Shown one piece after another: positions 7,017-14,188 of a DNA stretch of 34,428 bases. Source of the stretch: a virus; the IMG/VR virus record IMGVR_UViG_3300020469_000133, positions 1 to 34,428 of that record; one strand, written 5' to 3'. Under the pieces are notes generated by a model, which was not told the DNA's origin, did no database searches, and saw only the letters and a program-made list of their open reading frames with translations. Position 1 is the first letter of the stretch, and the number at the start of each line of letters is the position of its first letter. Made by a program: the position numbers and the translations under genes.

Positions 7017-7046
7017 ATTATACAACTAGCTGAGAATCGATGTCAA
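7017..7046 (-). promoter_or_regulatory. Strong sigma70 early promoter
   Basis: On the minus strand a perfect -35 TTGACA (7046-7041) and perfect -10 TATAAT (7022-7017) are separated by 18 bases. The start would be near 7010. It lies between the late-unit terminator and the first early gene, so host RNA polymerase can transcribe the early genes through integrase and phage RNA polymerase. The 12-mer GGGTGGACACAA lies just upstream (7058-7069), a possible regulator site. Confidence 0.85.
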
Positions 7047-7057
7047 CACTTGTACTA

Positions 7058-7069
7058 GGGTGGACACAA
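7058..7069. promoter_or_regulatory. 12-base element repeated in the RNA polymerase leader
   Basis: GGGTGGACACAA is identical to 4364-4375 in the RNAP leader. Both copies are intergenic. This one lies 12 bases upstream of the early -35 box and lacks the second palindromic arm. Candidate operator or phage-specific element; role inferred. Confidence 0.4.
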
Positions 7070-7105
7070 TTAGAAAGGTCAATTGATAACTACTTGAGAG
7101 ACCTC

Positions 7106-7138
7106 GAAAAAACACCGATCCACTTATGAATCGATGCT
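7106..7138 (-). terminator. Intrinsic terminator of the late (structural and lysis) unit
   Basis: On the minus strand CATCGAT (7136-7130) pairs with ATCGGTG (7119-7113), with one G-U and possible extension to 9 pairs, around a 10-base loop. A run of six T follows (7112-7107). It lies 23 bases past the holin-like stop and upstream of the early promoter, so it separates late from early transcription. Confidence 0.75.
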
Positions 7139-7160
7139 TATGAGGGGCAGTTGGTATTAT

Positions 7161-7550
7161 TTACTTTTTACCGCCAAACTGGGAAACCGCCCACCTGATA
7201 CCCATGCTTGCAGCAATCGATGCCATAAACATATAGCTGTACCATTCAGGGGCGTGAGCGTTCAGGTGAATCCACCCTTGCGCCACATAATCTTGAGTCC
7301 ACGGGAGAAACGATCCCACGAAAGGCGCTAGAATGACCACGAGAGCCACTTCGTCTTTCCATGAGTATTGCGTCTGCCTCATCGCTTCGAGGTCGTAGTC
7401 AACCTCTGCGGAAGCCTGACGCTCGATCTGAGAGATCTGCGCCTTTACTTTAGCAGTCTCGATCTCGGCCTTGGCTTGAGCTTTAATCTTACGCCCTTCC
7501 ATGTACTGACCTGCGACACCACTGACTGCCTGTAACACCATGTTAAGCAT
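7161..7550 (-). CDS. Holin-like membrane protein
   Basis: The start at 7550 is chosen for GGAGAC followed by AGTCTC before the ATG; it overlaps the lysozyme stop by 8 bases. Of 129 residues, the first 60 or so form a helical, charged segment (KIKAQAKAEIETAKVKAQI) of coiled-coil type. Two hydrophobic segments follow (VALVVILAPFVGSFLPW and SYMFMASIAASMGIRW), ending in a basic GGKK tail. This resembles phage holins of the GTA/T7-like type with an amphipathic helix and C-terminal membrane hairpin. Position directly after the endolysin supports a lysis role. No biochemical motif proves it. Confidence 0.65.
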   Translation of the reverse strand: MLNMVLQAVSGVAGQYMEGRKIKAQAKAEIETAKVKAQISQIERQASAEVDYDLEAMRQTQYSWKDEVALVVILAPFVGSFLPWTQDYVAQGWIHLNAHAPEWYSYMFMASIAASMGIRWAVSQFGGKK

Positions 7551-7959
7551 GAGACTGTCTCCTGAGAACTCCTGCGAGTTCCTCTGCACGAGAGCCGACT
7601 TGCCGAGCCCATTTCGAGTCTAGGGCTTCATTGGCGGCAGTTGACCACGATCCTTCTTCGATGGCAGCAAACATATTCTTAAACTGCATCAATCGGGTGA
7701 TACCTAAGTTAAAACACATATTTACGAGGACTTCTTGAGCTTCCTCAGGGAGGTCGTCAAAGAACATTACGTTCCTGCGTAGCTCTTCGACTGCAATAAT
7801 AATGTCGTCTTCGAGCATGAGATCAATCACACGATCAGACAGTGGTTGAGTCATTGCATGGCCTACGCCAACCGTATCCACTCCGACAGAACACTTGTAC
7901 ATCATGTGTCGCTTGCCTTCGTGTCTCGTCAGGGTCTGCTTTAGTCTCTCGTAATTCAT
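7543..7959 (-). CDS. T4-type lysozyme (GH24 endolysin)
   Basis: A 138-residue muramidase that cleaves peptidoglycan at the end of infection. The family triad spacing (Glu, 8 residues, Asp or Cys, 5 residues, Thr) is present as E14 (RHEGK), C23 (YKCSVG) and T29 (DTVGVGH). The position equivalent to T4 Asp20 is Cys, a variant known to be active in engineered T4 lysozyme and found in other phage endolysins. There is no signal peptide or SAR-type N-terminal segment, so export should depend on a holin, here the next gene. AAGGA lies about 10 bases before the ATG. Confidence 0.92.
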   Translation of the reverse strand: MNYERLKQTLTRHEGKRHMMYKCSVGVDTVGVGHAMTQPLSDRVIDLMLEDDIIIAVEELRRNVMFFDDLPEEAQEVLVNMCFNLGITRLMQFKNMFAAIEEGSWSTAANEALDSKWARQVGSRAEELAGVLRRQSHA

Positions 7960-8008
7960 AGTATTACTTTCCTTTTGGCTTACCTTTTTTATATCCCATC
8001 TCTAATTC

Positions 8009-8389
8009 CTAAAGCAGTGGTTTGCTTGCGTCTTTTAACTTCTCAACCTGTTCCATCTGGCCTTTAAGCTGTTCTTCAATGCTATCAACTTTACTTTGCA
8101 ATAAACGGACATCAGTTTTAATTGCGCTAGTGCTAGGTACACGTATCCTCGAAACTTTATCGCCAAGCGCTTCAAGATCGCCCCTAATTGTTTGAATTTC
8201 AGAACCAATGTGTCCCAGATCTGCGTCATCTGATCTTACCTCTAGTTTAGTTAATCGGGATTCCAAGTGAGTAGCGTCCGTGCTTTTCTCAAGCGTAGAC
8301 ACCTTCTCGGTTAGTGTACCATATCCTACGGCCACCCCAGCAATACTAGAGGCTATACCAATCCAAACAGCTACGTCTTTTGCTTCCAT
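8009..8389 (-). CDS. N-terminal membrane plus coiled-coil protein (possible i-spanin)
   Basis: Of 126 residues, 7-24 are hydrophobic (VAVWIGIASSIAGVAVGY) and could anchor the protein in the inner membrane. The remainder is a heptad-rich coiled coil (EKVSTLEKS, LESRLTKLEV, VDSIEEQLKGQMEQVEKL). That topology, next to lysozyme and holin, resembles inner-membrane spanins that link to an outer-membrane partner and disrupt the outer membrane. No lipoprotein partner with a clear lipobox is visible, so the spanin call is inference. A GGAG overlapping the upstream stop serves as ribosome binding site. A structural coiled-coil protein is the alternative. Confidence 0.5.
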   Translation of the reverse strand: MEAKDVAVWIGIASSIAGVAVGYGTLTEKVSTLEKSTDATHLESRLTKLEVRSDDADLGHIGSEIQTIRGDLEALGDKVSRIRVPSTSAIKTDVRLLQSKVDSIEEQLKGQMEQVEKLKDASKPLL

Positions 8390-8394
8390 TATTC

Positions 8395-9231
8395 TTATTC
8401 TCCTAATACTGGCTGTGGTCTAGGCATTGGTACTATCTCATAACCTTCGTCATAAAACGGAACGTCAGCGTACATATCAAACATGATACTTTGGACACCG
8501 ACTGACATCTGTGACCACTCTAGGTTTAACGTGGTGTGGTTCATTGCATCTATAGAAACAACCGAGGTGTCGAAGAAATCCATGATGGTTTCTGTCGCCA
8601 TAAATGCAGTTGCAATAGTATCGACAACAAAGACATCTTGAGAGTAAACCTCGATCATGTTCTTGGTTGCACTGGCCTCAACCATCTCTGTCACCGAGTT
8701 ATTAAACTGGTCAACAGATCCTTGATCAATCGCTGTAAGGTTGTTTTCAGTAGCGTAAGACTCTGCGGCAATCTTAGTTTCTTGATCACCTGTTACAAGC
8801 ATATCAGCTATAGCAGTGACAGTAGATATCTCTGTTGCAGCATCCTCTAGCTCTTGCTTTTGTTCTTCATAGACTTGTTGCTCTATGTCGATCATATCGT
8901 TGAGCTTAACAACTGTCAGTGCTTGGGCTGTAGAGTTAGCAAGCCCGTCTGTATAAGCTTGGTTAAACGCATCAACCTGATCTTGCGTAAGTAAAAACTT
9001 TTCACCCGTATCAGGGCTTAAGATCATCATTGATCCGTCAGGCATTGTCTCTGAGGTGAGACCAATGAAGTCTTGCATCTTAGTCGTTATTACATTGTTT
9101 ATCGCTGACGTAGCGTTTGCGAGTGGTGTCATATCGTAGTCGTTGTTCGCACTCACGATGCACGGAAGGGCGATCAGGCACGAGACGCTGACCCTCTTCA
9201 GATTTGTAGTATTCAATAGCTTTTTCTCCAA
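8395..9231 (-). CDS. Probable secreted hypothetical protein, start uncertain
   Basis: The longest reading uses a TTG at 9231 and gives 278 residues with a good signal peptide (RVSVSCLIALPCIVSA then NND; predicted cut after VSA). It would overlap the upstream gene by 152 bases, so its signal is encoded inside that gene's C-terminus. No ribosome binding site is visible before the TTG. The alternative ATG at 9078 begins one base after the upstream stop (TAAGATG), ideal for coupled reinitiation, but would give a cytoplasmic protein. The mature part is acidic, Ala/Thr-rich and helical, with no recognised domain, and ends Pro-rich (VPMPRPQP). Position beside the lysis genes hints at an envelope role. 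Confidence 0.55.
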   Translation of the reverse strand: MEKKLLNTTNLKRVSVSCLIALPCIVSANNDYDMTPLANATSAINNVITTKMQDFIGLTSETMPDGSMMILSPDTGEKFLLTQDQVDAFNQAYTDGLANSTAQALTVVKLNDMIDIEQQVYEEQKQELEDAATEISTVTAIADMLVTGDQETKIAAESYATENNLTAIDQGSVDQFNNSVTEMVEASATKNMIEVYSQDVFVVDTIATAFMATETIMDFFDTSVVSIDAMNHTTLNLEWSQMSVGVQSIMFDMYADVPFYDEGYEIVPMPRPQPVLGE

Positions 9232-9649
9232 TGAGACCGTTCACGGGACAAGGCGTTTTTGCATCCATCATCGCGTGAAACACGATTGGCGAAGAACAAA
9301 GTACGCTTGCGGCTGCGACCTTCAAATTTAAGTCACTCAGTTGTCGAGAGAGCTTAAGGAGACGACAGGTTTCATCAACGGTAGTCTTACCGAAGCTCAA
9401 GCCTATCTGGAGTGTTTGTGCGCCTACGCCACTTGAGATGACGCATACGTCCTGAGTGTACGAGGGCGAACTGGGAGATACAGCAGTGCTTACTGGAGTA
9501 CCTTTGTTGTTTACAGTTGTGGAAGTCGTTGTGGTGATTGTCTCAGCTTGCTGGTTACTGCTAAAGTCACCCACTGAGGCATCGTTTGCGTTAACTGCTG
9601 ATGAACCTATCAACAACACCAACGCTAATAAGTAGTATGTATAAACCAA
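9080..9649 (-). CDS. Secreted cysteine-containing hypothetical protein
   Basis: Starts at TTG 9649 with GGAGAG 8 bases upstream; no in-frame ATG precedes the conserved-looking part. Of 189 residues, the first 21 form a signal peptide (YYLLALVLLIGSSAVNA). A Thr/Ser-rich linker follows, then a cysteine-bearing domain (DVCVISSGVGAQTLQIGLSFG, ETCRLLKLSRQL, KVAAASVLCSSP, CPVNGLIGEKA). I recall similar unnamed proteins in marine podoviruses, but cannot give a function. Paired cysteines would suit the periplasm. It overlaps its upstream neighbour by 59 bases and its downstream neighbour by up to 152. Confidence 0.65.
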   Translation of the reverse strand: MVYTYYLLALVLLIGSSAVNANDASVGDFSSNQQAETITTTTSTTVNNKGTPVSTAVSPSSPSYTQDVCVISSGVGAQTLQIGLSFGKTTVDETCRLLKLSRQLSDLNLKVAAASVLCSSPIVFHAMMDAKTPCPVNGLIGEKAIEYYKSEEGQRLVPDRPSVHRECEQRLRYDTTRKRYVSDKQCNND

Positions 9650-9785
9650 TGATTAAACTCTCCAAACGTATAAAGCGCTTGTTACCTTCCTCCATGCGCC
9701 TATGTAGGTTATCCCACCGAACAGCACACTCACGTTCGTGCGCCTTAATCTCTTGCATTGCTTTTGAATCTTCTGTGTCAGGCAT
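9591..9785 (-). CDS. Small C-terminally anchored membrane protein
   Basis: Sixty-four residues: a charged helical N-terminal half (QEIKAHERECAVRWDNLHRR) and one membrane segment near 44-58 (LIIGLYILLISVGVV). The composition is like small membrane proteins common in marine phages, of unknown role. Its membrane-coding part overlaps, in another frame, the signal peptide of the next gene. It stands at the head of the lysis-proximal gene group, so a holin or antiholin is possible but unproven. Confidence 0.6.
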   Translation of the reverse strand: MPDTEDSKAMQEIKAHERECAVRWDNLHRRMEEGNKRFIRLESLIIGLYILLISVGVVDRFISS

Positions 9786-9798
9786 TGGCAGTCTCTAT

Positions 9799-10278
9799 TT
9801 AATAAGTGTATTTTGTCCCATTGTAGGTAACTCCATTTTGCTCTGCCGTTCCAGTTTCTACGCCAGAATAATCATTTTCATTAATTACTCCTGCAAAACA
9901 ATTATCAATAGATGACCCGTTAATAGTTGTAAAATTAAATTCTGTGAAATTAGTTTCGTTAGATTTAAAATGATTTAACGCAGAACTCCAGTTAGGATCA
10001 TAAACATAACTTTTACTTCCAGATGCATTTTTCCCGAAGTATGCTGAAACTATAAAAACCTTGTTATCATTCTCTATACCAGCCTCTATAAATATTAAGT
10101 AATCGTCTTCATAAACACCTAGAACGTAATTCATTCTTTCAATGCGACTCTTTTGTTTAGTCAAAGATTCTTCTTGTGTAAATTGTTTATGATGTGCAGG
10201 AAGTTTTTCCCATGAGTCATTAAAAAGCCTAGCAAATTCATCATCACTGTAAGTAGGGTTTAATACGCAAGAGTACAT
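9799..10278 (-). CDS. Hypothetical protein, AT-rich, 159 residues
   Basis: No domain recognised. The protein is rich in Asn, Tyr, Phe and Glu with beta-type segments (YLIFIEAG, KVFIVSAYFG). The DNA is visibly more AT-rich than the flanking structural genes, suggesting separate acquisition. Its ATG overlaps the preceding stop as TAATG. Located downstream of the S74 fibre, it may belong to a variable fibre-accessory set. A chaperone, acetyltransferase-like or cap protein for the fibre are all possible; none is supported by a motif. Confidence 0.6.
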   Translation of the reverse strand: MYSCVLNPTYSDDEFARLFNDSWEKLPAHHKQFTQEESLTKQKSRIERMNYVLGVYEDDYLIFIEAGIENDNKVFIVSAYFGKNASGSKSYVYDPNWSSALNHFKSNETNFTEFNFTTINGSSIDNCFAGVINENDYSGVETGTAEQNGVTYNGTKYTY

Positions 10279-10886
10279 TAGTCGCTCCTTAGTTGGACTT
10301 TAATTACGTGTCCTGCTGTTAAATTCAAAGCTGTAGGGGTTATTGTGAAATACACACGATACCCAGTTCCAGAAGTGGCTGGATAACCCTGAAATGTCAT
10401 ATCGCTTCTTAGAAATGTAGTTTCTGTCCCTAAATTATTGTTAATAACTTTAATGCTTTTAAAGAAATTAGCATCAGTATTAGCTGGTACTGACGCTGCC
10501 GCATCTGGAAACAGTGCCATAAAACTTAAATAATTATCCCCTCCATCGTCAGGATCTGTTTCCTGAAATTGTGGTGATGCAAAACCTAAAGATTGTAATG
10601 CTGGGCCATCTGCATCAGCAACATCACCGTTTGCTATGGTAAAAGTATCTGGGCTAACGCTGCCAAAAGGTGGGAAAAAAAGTGATCTTTGGTAGCCTCT
10701 ATAGACATCTTTAAGATAGGGATTTGTTGCTTGGCCTACAGTTACGACAAACTCACTGATTAAGCCAGCGTCTCCTCCCGCAGACCTCATAAAAAACCCA
10801 CCGCCTAAACTAGCGTTACTGGGGGCAATGATGTTAGTAATAGTGTTAGTGATAGAGGGTTGAGCGGGGTTCTTAACTATGCTCAT
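10278..10886 (-). CDS. Hypothetical virion-type protein, 202 residues
   Basis: Beta-rich, low-charge protein with Gly, Asn, Ser and Pro throughout (LGGGFFMRSAGGDAG, YRGYQRSLFFPPFGS), a composition typical of phage tail or fibre proteins. GAGG lies 10 bases before the ATG. It is part of the AT-rich group downstream of the S74 fibre and overlaps the next gene by one base. No catalytic motif or family recognised. Confidence 0.6.
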   Translation of the reverse strand: MSIVKNPAQPSITNTITNIIAPSNASLGGGFFMRSAGGDAGLISEFVVTVGQATNPYLKDVYRGYQRSLFFPPFGSVSPDTFTIANGDVADADGPALQSLGFASPQFQETDPDDGGDNYLSFMALFPDAAASVPANTDANFFKSIKVINNNLGTETTFLRSDMTFQGYPATSGTGYRVYFTITPTALNLTAGHVIKVQLRSD

Positions 10887-10891
10887 CTTTA

Positions 10892-11167
10892 CTACCTCGT
10901 TTCATCTATAAAGACTGTAGTCCCTGCGTCCACATTACCAGTTATTGTCCCATCGTTAGCAGAAGCTATAAGCAGATAAGGACATAAAGCTACTTCTTTA
11001 ATTTCACTAGCAGTAAACTCGTGGATTAAAGCGTAGTTAGTCCCGTTAACACTTCCGTATAACGAGGCATTGTTAGAGCCATCATGTACGCATTGGACTA
11101 CGCCACGAGAACCTAAGCCCAACATTGGTTTAAAAGGGGTGTTGTCGTTTGGGATTTGTGCAGCCAT
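10892..11167 (-). CDS. Small beta-rich probable structural protein
   Basis: Ninety-one residues, Gly, Asn and Thr rich with alternating beta segments (GVVQCVHDGSNNASLYGSV, GNVDAGTTVFIDE), no membrane segment. AGGA about 11 bases before the ATG supports the start. It is directly downstream of the S74-type fibre, so a fibre accessory or decoration protein is plausible; not recognised as a named family. Confidence 0.55.
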   Translation of the reverse strand: MAAQIPNDNTPFKPMLGLGSRGVVQCVHDGSNNASLYGSVNGTNYALIHEFTASEIKEVALCPYLLIASANDGTITGNVDAGTTVFIDETR

Positions 11168-11196
11168 TGTGTTAATTCCTGTGATTTCTAGTTAGT

Positions 11197-13527
11197 TTAA
11201 GCTTCTAATGCTGTGATACGTGCTTCGAGTTCTTGAATGGTTGCCACGAGTAGAGGCACGAGTTTAGCTTGGTCGATACCTTGGTACTCTGGGACACTAC
11301 GAGTACCCATGACAGCCTCTGTAACCACGTTGTCATCGTCATCTAGGACTGCTGGAGTAACTTCGTACTCTTCGTCCTTCATTGCATCCTTAGTGCCTGT
11401 GACTGACTCAGGGACAACCTCCTGTGCTTCGTGTGCTAGGAAGCCATCGACCCTAGTACCGTCTGCAATCCATTGGAAGTTCACTGGGTTGAGAGCCTTG
11501 AGACGAGCAGTTGCGCCTGTCATTGGCTGTGCGTCAGTCTTTAGGCGGTAGTCTGAAGTGGTGTTGTAGGATGTTGATGACGAGTTGCTTGTTATACTTC
11601 CTTTAAGAGCGTTCAGTTTGTAGAAAGCTATCTGAGTGCATAAGGTTCCTATACTATTATCATGTAGCTCAAGACCGGTAAAGCCAGCATGAGAAGAATA
11701 TTCAACAAATGCTTTTGAAATACCACTTTCTGATGCTGTAGCCCCCACAAGCACGTTAGAGTTACCGTCTATAACAAAAGCTGGATCAGTAGCACCATTA
11801 CCTATGTGAAACAGACCAGAGCCTATAACTCCCGCACTAATGTCAAAAGCACGAACTCCGTAGTGGTTTAGGGTAACTGTCGATTTGTCATTTGAAGCAT
11901 TTCCTCGAAGATAAACTTGGTTAACATTGCTGTTTGTTGAAGCAGGATTCAACTGAATGTCTACAGCATCTGGGCCTATTTTTAACCCACTTCTGGCAGT
12001 TACAGTGCCATCTACGGTTATACCGTTTTTGTTCACCTCTAAAATAGTCGTAAGCGTTCCAGCAACACTCGGTCGAAAAAGAAAAGAACCATCTTCATCG
12101 TTTTCAGTATAATCTGTTGCTCTGCCATATATTTCAGCATATGTTGAAGTACCACCAGAAGAGTTTTCTGCATCAAAATGTACTTGCCCTACGTTAGAAG
12201 CACCGCCTACTACCCTGTTGCCTGTCCTTTTAAACGCTAGATCAGGAGAAGCTCCCGTACTCGTATTGCTACTTACTATCTCTAGTCCCGTATTATTTCC
12301 ACTGCCTTCAATTTTAACAGCCTTGTCCGCGTTACCAGTTTCGAAAGTCACAGAACCATCTACATTAAGACCATCAGCAGTTACAGTGCCACCTACGGTT
12401 ATACCGTCTTTGTATATTTCAAGTACATCAGTTGAAGTAGCTGTACCGCTAGAGGAATGTTGAATCCTTGCAACAATTCTACCTTTTTCATTACCATCAC
12501 TTACATCTTGTGCAGTTGCAAACAGTTTAGCGTATATGTAATTTTGGGGGGACGCATTATCGTTTAACCCTTTGAAGTTAATGACTCCAAGAATATCATT
12601 GTTAGCAACATCGCTAGGTTGATTACAGTAAAGAGTTAAATCTGGAGCGCCTTCTAAATTAGAACCACCGTTATTGTTTTCAATTAAAAACTGCTCGCCA
12701 AGATTTGTTGACTTAAAATGCACCGTGTTAGTACCAGTATCAACATCAAATATAGTATTTCCTGTATCAATGTCTACTGTGCCGTCAATGTCTAAAGCAT
12801 CAGCAGTTACAGTGCCTGTTACGTCTATGCCTGTAGCTGTGGTAGCTAACTTATAATCGCCACTACCTGAAGGCTGTCCGTGATAAAGCAAAACCTGATT
12901 ACTAGCTCCGTCACCTTGACATACAACTTGGTATTCGTTTGATCCTGTAGCATTCTTTACGACAAAGTTAGCCGCCCTAACATCTAAGCCGCCTGTAGTG
13001 TGAGTTTCGGATATTGTAGTGTAGTTACTGGTACTGTTATGGGAGATAGTAAAACCATTACCAGCTCCTATGCTTAAAGTCTTATCATCTCCTAAAGAAA
13101 GACCATCAGCAGTTACAGTGTCGTTGACTGTCAAGGCGTTAGAAAACGTCTTTGCGCCAGCAATAGTCTGCGCTCCTGTGAGTAACACAGAGTTATTATT
13201 AGCAGCAATAGCAGCGTCTCTATAGAGCAGAGCATTAGCAGTAGCTGCCTGAGCGTCTGTCTTTGCTTGTGTAGCTATTCCTGCTTGTTGAGTTGCTGTA
13301 GATTCACTGCCAGTAGCTGAGGTTGCCGATGCTTCGGCCTTGGCCGCATGGTGTAACGCAGAGTAACCAGTGGTAGTATTATCGCTGAGGGTAAACTGAG
13401 AATCCTCAGGGTTAATCGCCAGCTTCTGTGCGTCAGCTTTTGAATTAGCAGACGCTGTGAGATCGTTAGAAATAGTCTCACGCTCCGCTGCGCTGCCACC
13501 TGTGTTTACGAAAAAGCTTGATGACAT
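11197..13527 (-). CDS. Tail fibre/spike with C-terminal S74 intramolecular chaperone
   Basis: A 776-residue protein. The N-terminal 100 or so residues are Ala/Thr/Ser-rich and helical (possible tail attachment). The middle repeats DGTVTADGL-type segments in a beta-rich shaft. The last 119 residues are an endosialidase-type chaperone: SDYRLK begins at Ser658, giving the Ser-Lys dyad (S658, K663) of peptidase S74, which releases itself by cutting just before the Ser; a coiled coil (LVATIQELEARITALEA) ends the protein. Such fibres bind host surface glycans and trimerise with the chaperone's help. DNA repeats encode the shaft repeats. It follows the adaptor gene by 4 bases. Confidence 0.9.
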   Translation of the reverse strand: MSSSFFVNTGGSAAERETISNDLTASANSKADAQKLAINPEDSQFTLSDNTTTGYSALHHAAKAEASATSATGSESTATQQAGIATQAKTDAQAATANALLYRDAAIAANNNSVLLTGAQTIAGAKTFSNALTVNDTVTADGLSLGDDKTLSIGAGNGFTISHNSTSNYTTISETHTTGGLDVRAANFVVKNATGSNEYQVVCQGDGASNQVLLYHGQPSGSGDYKLATTATGIDVTGTVTADALDIDGTVDIDTGNTIFDVDTGTNTVHFKSTNLGEQFLIENNNGGSNLEGAPDLTLYCNQPSDVANNDILGVINFKGLNDNASPQNYIYAKLFATAQDVSDGNEKGRIVARIQHSSSGTATSTDVLEIYKDGITVGGTVTADGLNVDGSVTFETGNADKAVKIEGSGNNTGLEIVSSNTSTGASPDLAFKRTGNRVVGGASNVGQVHFDAENSSGGTSTYAEIYGRATDYTENDEDGSFLFRPSVAGTLTTILEVNKNGITVDGTVTARSGLKIGPDAVDIQLNPASTNSNVNQVYLRGNASNDKSTVTLNHYGVRAFDISAGVIGSGLFHIGNGATDPAFVIDGNSNVLVGATASESGISKAFVEYSSHAGFTGLELHDNSIGTLCTQIAFYKLNALKGSITSNSSSTSYNTTSDYRLKTDAQPMTGATARLKALNPVNFQWIADGTRVDGFLAHEAQEVVPESVTGTKDAMKDEEYEVTPAVLDDDDNVVTEAVMGTRSVPEYQGIDQAKLVPLLVATIQELEARITALEA
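11996..12407. repeat. Pair of 31-base repeats in the fibre shaft
   Basis: Positions 11996-12026 and 12377-12407 match over 31 bases with one mismatch. Shorter 12-14 base copies of the core GCAGTTACAGTG occur at 12803-12816 and 13109-13120. They encode the recurring TVTA motif of the shaft. They could promote recombination between fibre segments. Confidence 0.75.
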
Positions 13528-13531
13528 CTAA

Positions 13532-14176
13532 TTAGTCCTCATAAATGTAAGTTGGGTTCATTACTTGAGTGCCACCTGAGATCTCTTGATCATCTGCTTG
13601 TGACTGTAACTCGCTAAAGAGCATCCGATACTTCTCTTCAAATGTCGTCTCACGCTCATCTAGATAATACAAAGCGGCATACGTTAGAGCCGCATAGATT
13701 AGAAGGTCAGGCGCAATCTTGGTCAATGTTGTTTCATTGTCACCATCGTTTACTGCATCGTAGCTAGTCTTATTGTCATAGAGCGACTCAAACTCACCGT
13801 AGTAATTCAATGTTATTGTCCCAGACTCTGGGAACGGGTATATCAAGAAGTCACCTTGTTCACGGGTGTAATACTTTGGGCTTCCTATTTCACCGAGAGG
13901 TCGTAAGCCAGCCATCTTGGACATAGGTATTCTATCGAGTAAGTTACCAGCACTGTGGTACATATCGATTGTTTCTAAGAACACATTCGGTACATCAAGT
14001 TTCTTAGTACCACCTGAAGACATTGTGTAAATCTCACGGTGTTCCATTGCTGGGACTCGTAGCAACCGAGCAATCCTACGATTGCCCTGCTCAATGAACT
14101 TCGTGACTAGGTCTTCAGTAATATCTGTGCGGTTCAATAGCTCTTTAAAATGAGTCCTAATTTCTCCGTAGTTCAT
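13532..14176 (-). CDS. SU10-type head-to-tail adaptor protein
   Basis: A 214-residue protein with the layout of phage SU10-type adaptors: an N-terminal helical start (MNYGEIRTHFKELLNRTD), then LVTKFIEQGNRRIARLLRVPAM, a beta middle with a PKYYTREQGDFLIYPFP segment, and a C-terminal helical pair (PDLLIYAALTYAALYYL). Such adaptors form a ring below the portal and link it to the tail. The gene sits between the capsid region and the fibre. AGGATTGAGAT before the ATG serves as ribosome binding site. Family call from pattern memory; no search was run. Confidence 0.75.
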   Translation of the reverse strand: MNYGEIRTHFKELLNRTDITEDLVTKFIEQGNRRIARLLRVPAMEHREIYTMSSGGTKKLDVPNVFLETIDMYHSAGNLLDRIPMSKMAGLRPLGEIGSPKYYTREQGDFLIYPFPESGTITLNYYGEFESLYDNKTSYDAVNDGDNETTLTKIAPDLLIYAALTYAALYYLDERETTFEEKYRMLFSELQSQADDQEISGGTQVMNPTYIYED

Positions 14177-14188
14177 ATCTCAATCCTG

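Noticed and set aside
7047-7105. A second early promoter using TTGACC near 7079
   Set aside because: No -10 hexamer at a suitable distance.
8035-8229. 64-codon minus-strand frame inside the coiled-coil membrane protein gene, considered as an embedded Rz1-like o-spanin
   Set aside because: No signal peptide with lipobox and not proline-rich; a very basic composition typical of an out-of-frame reading.
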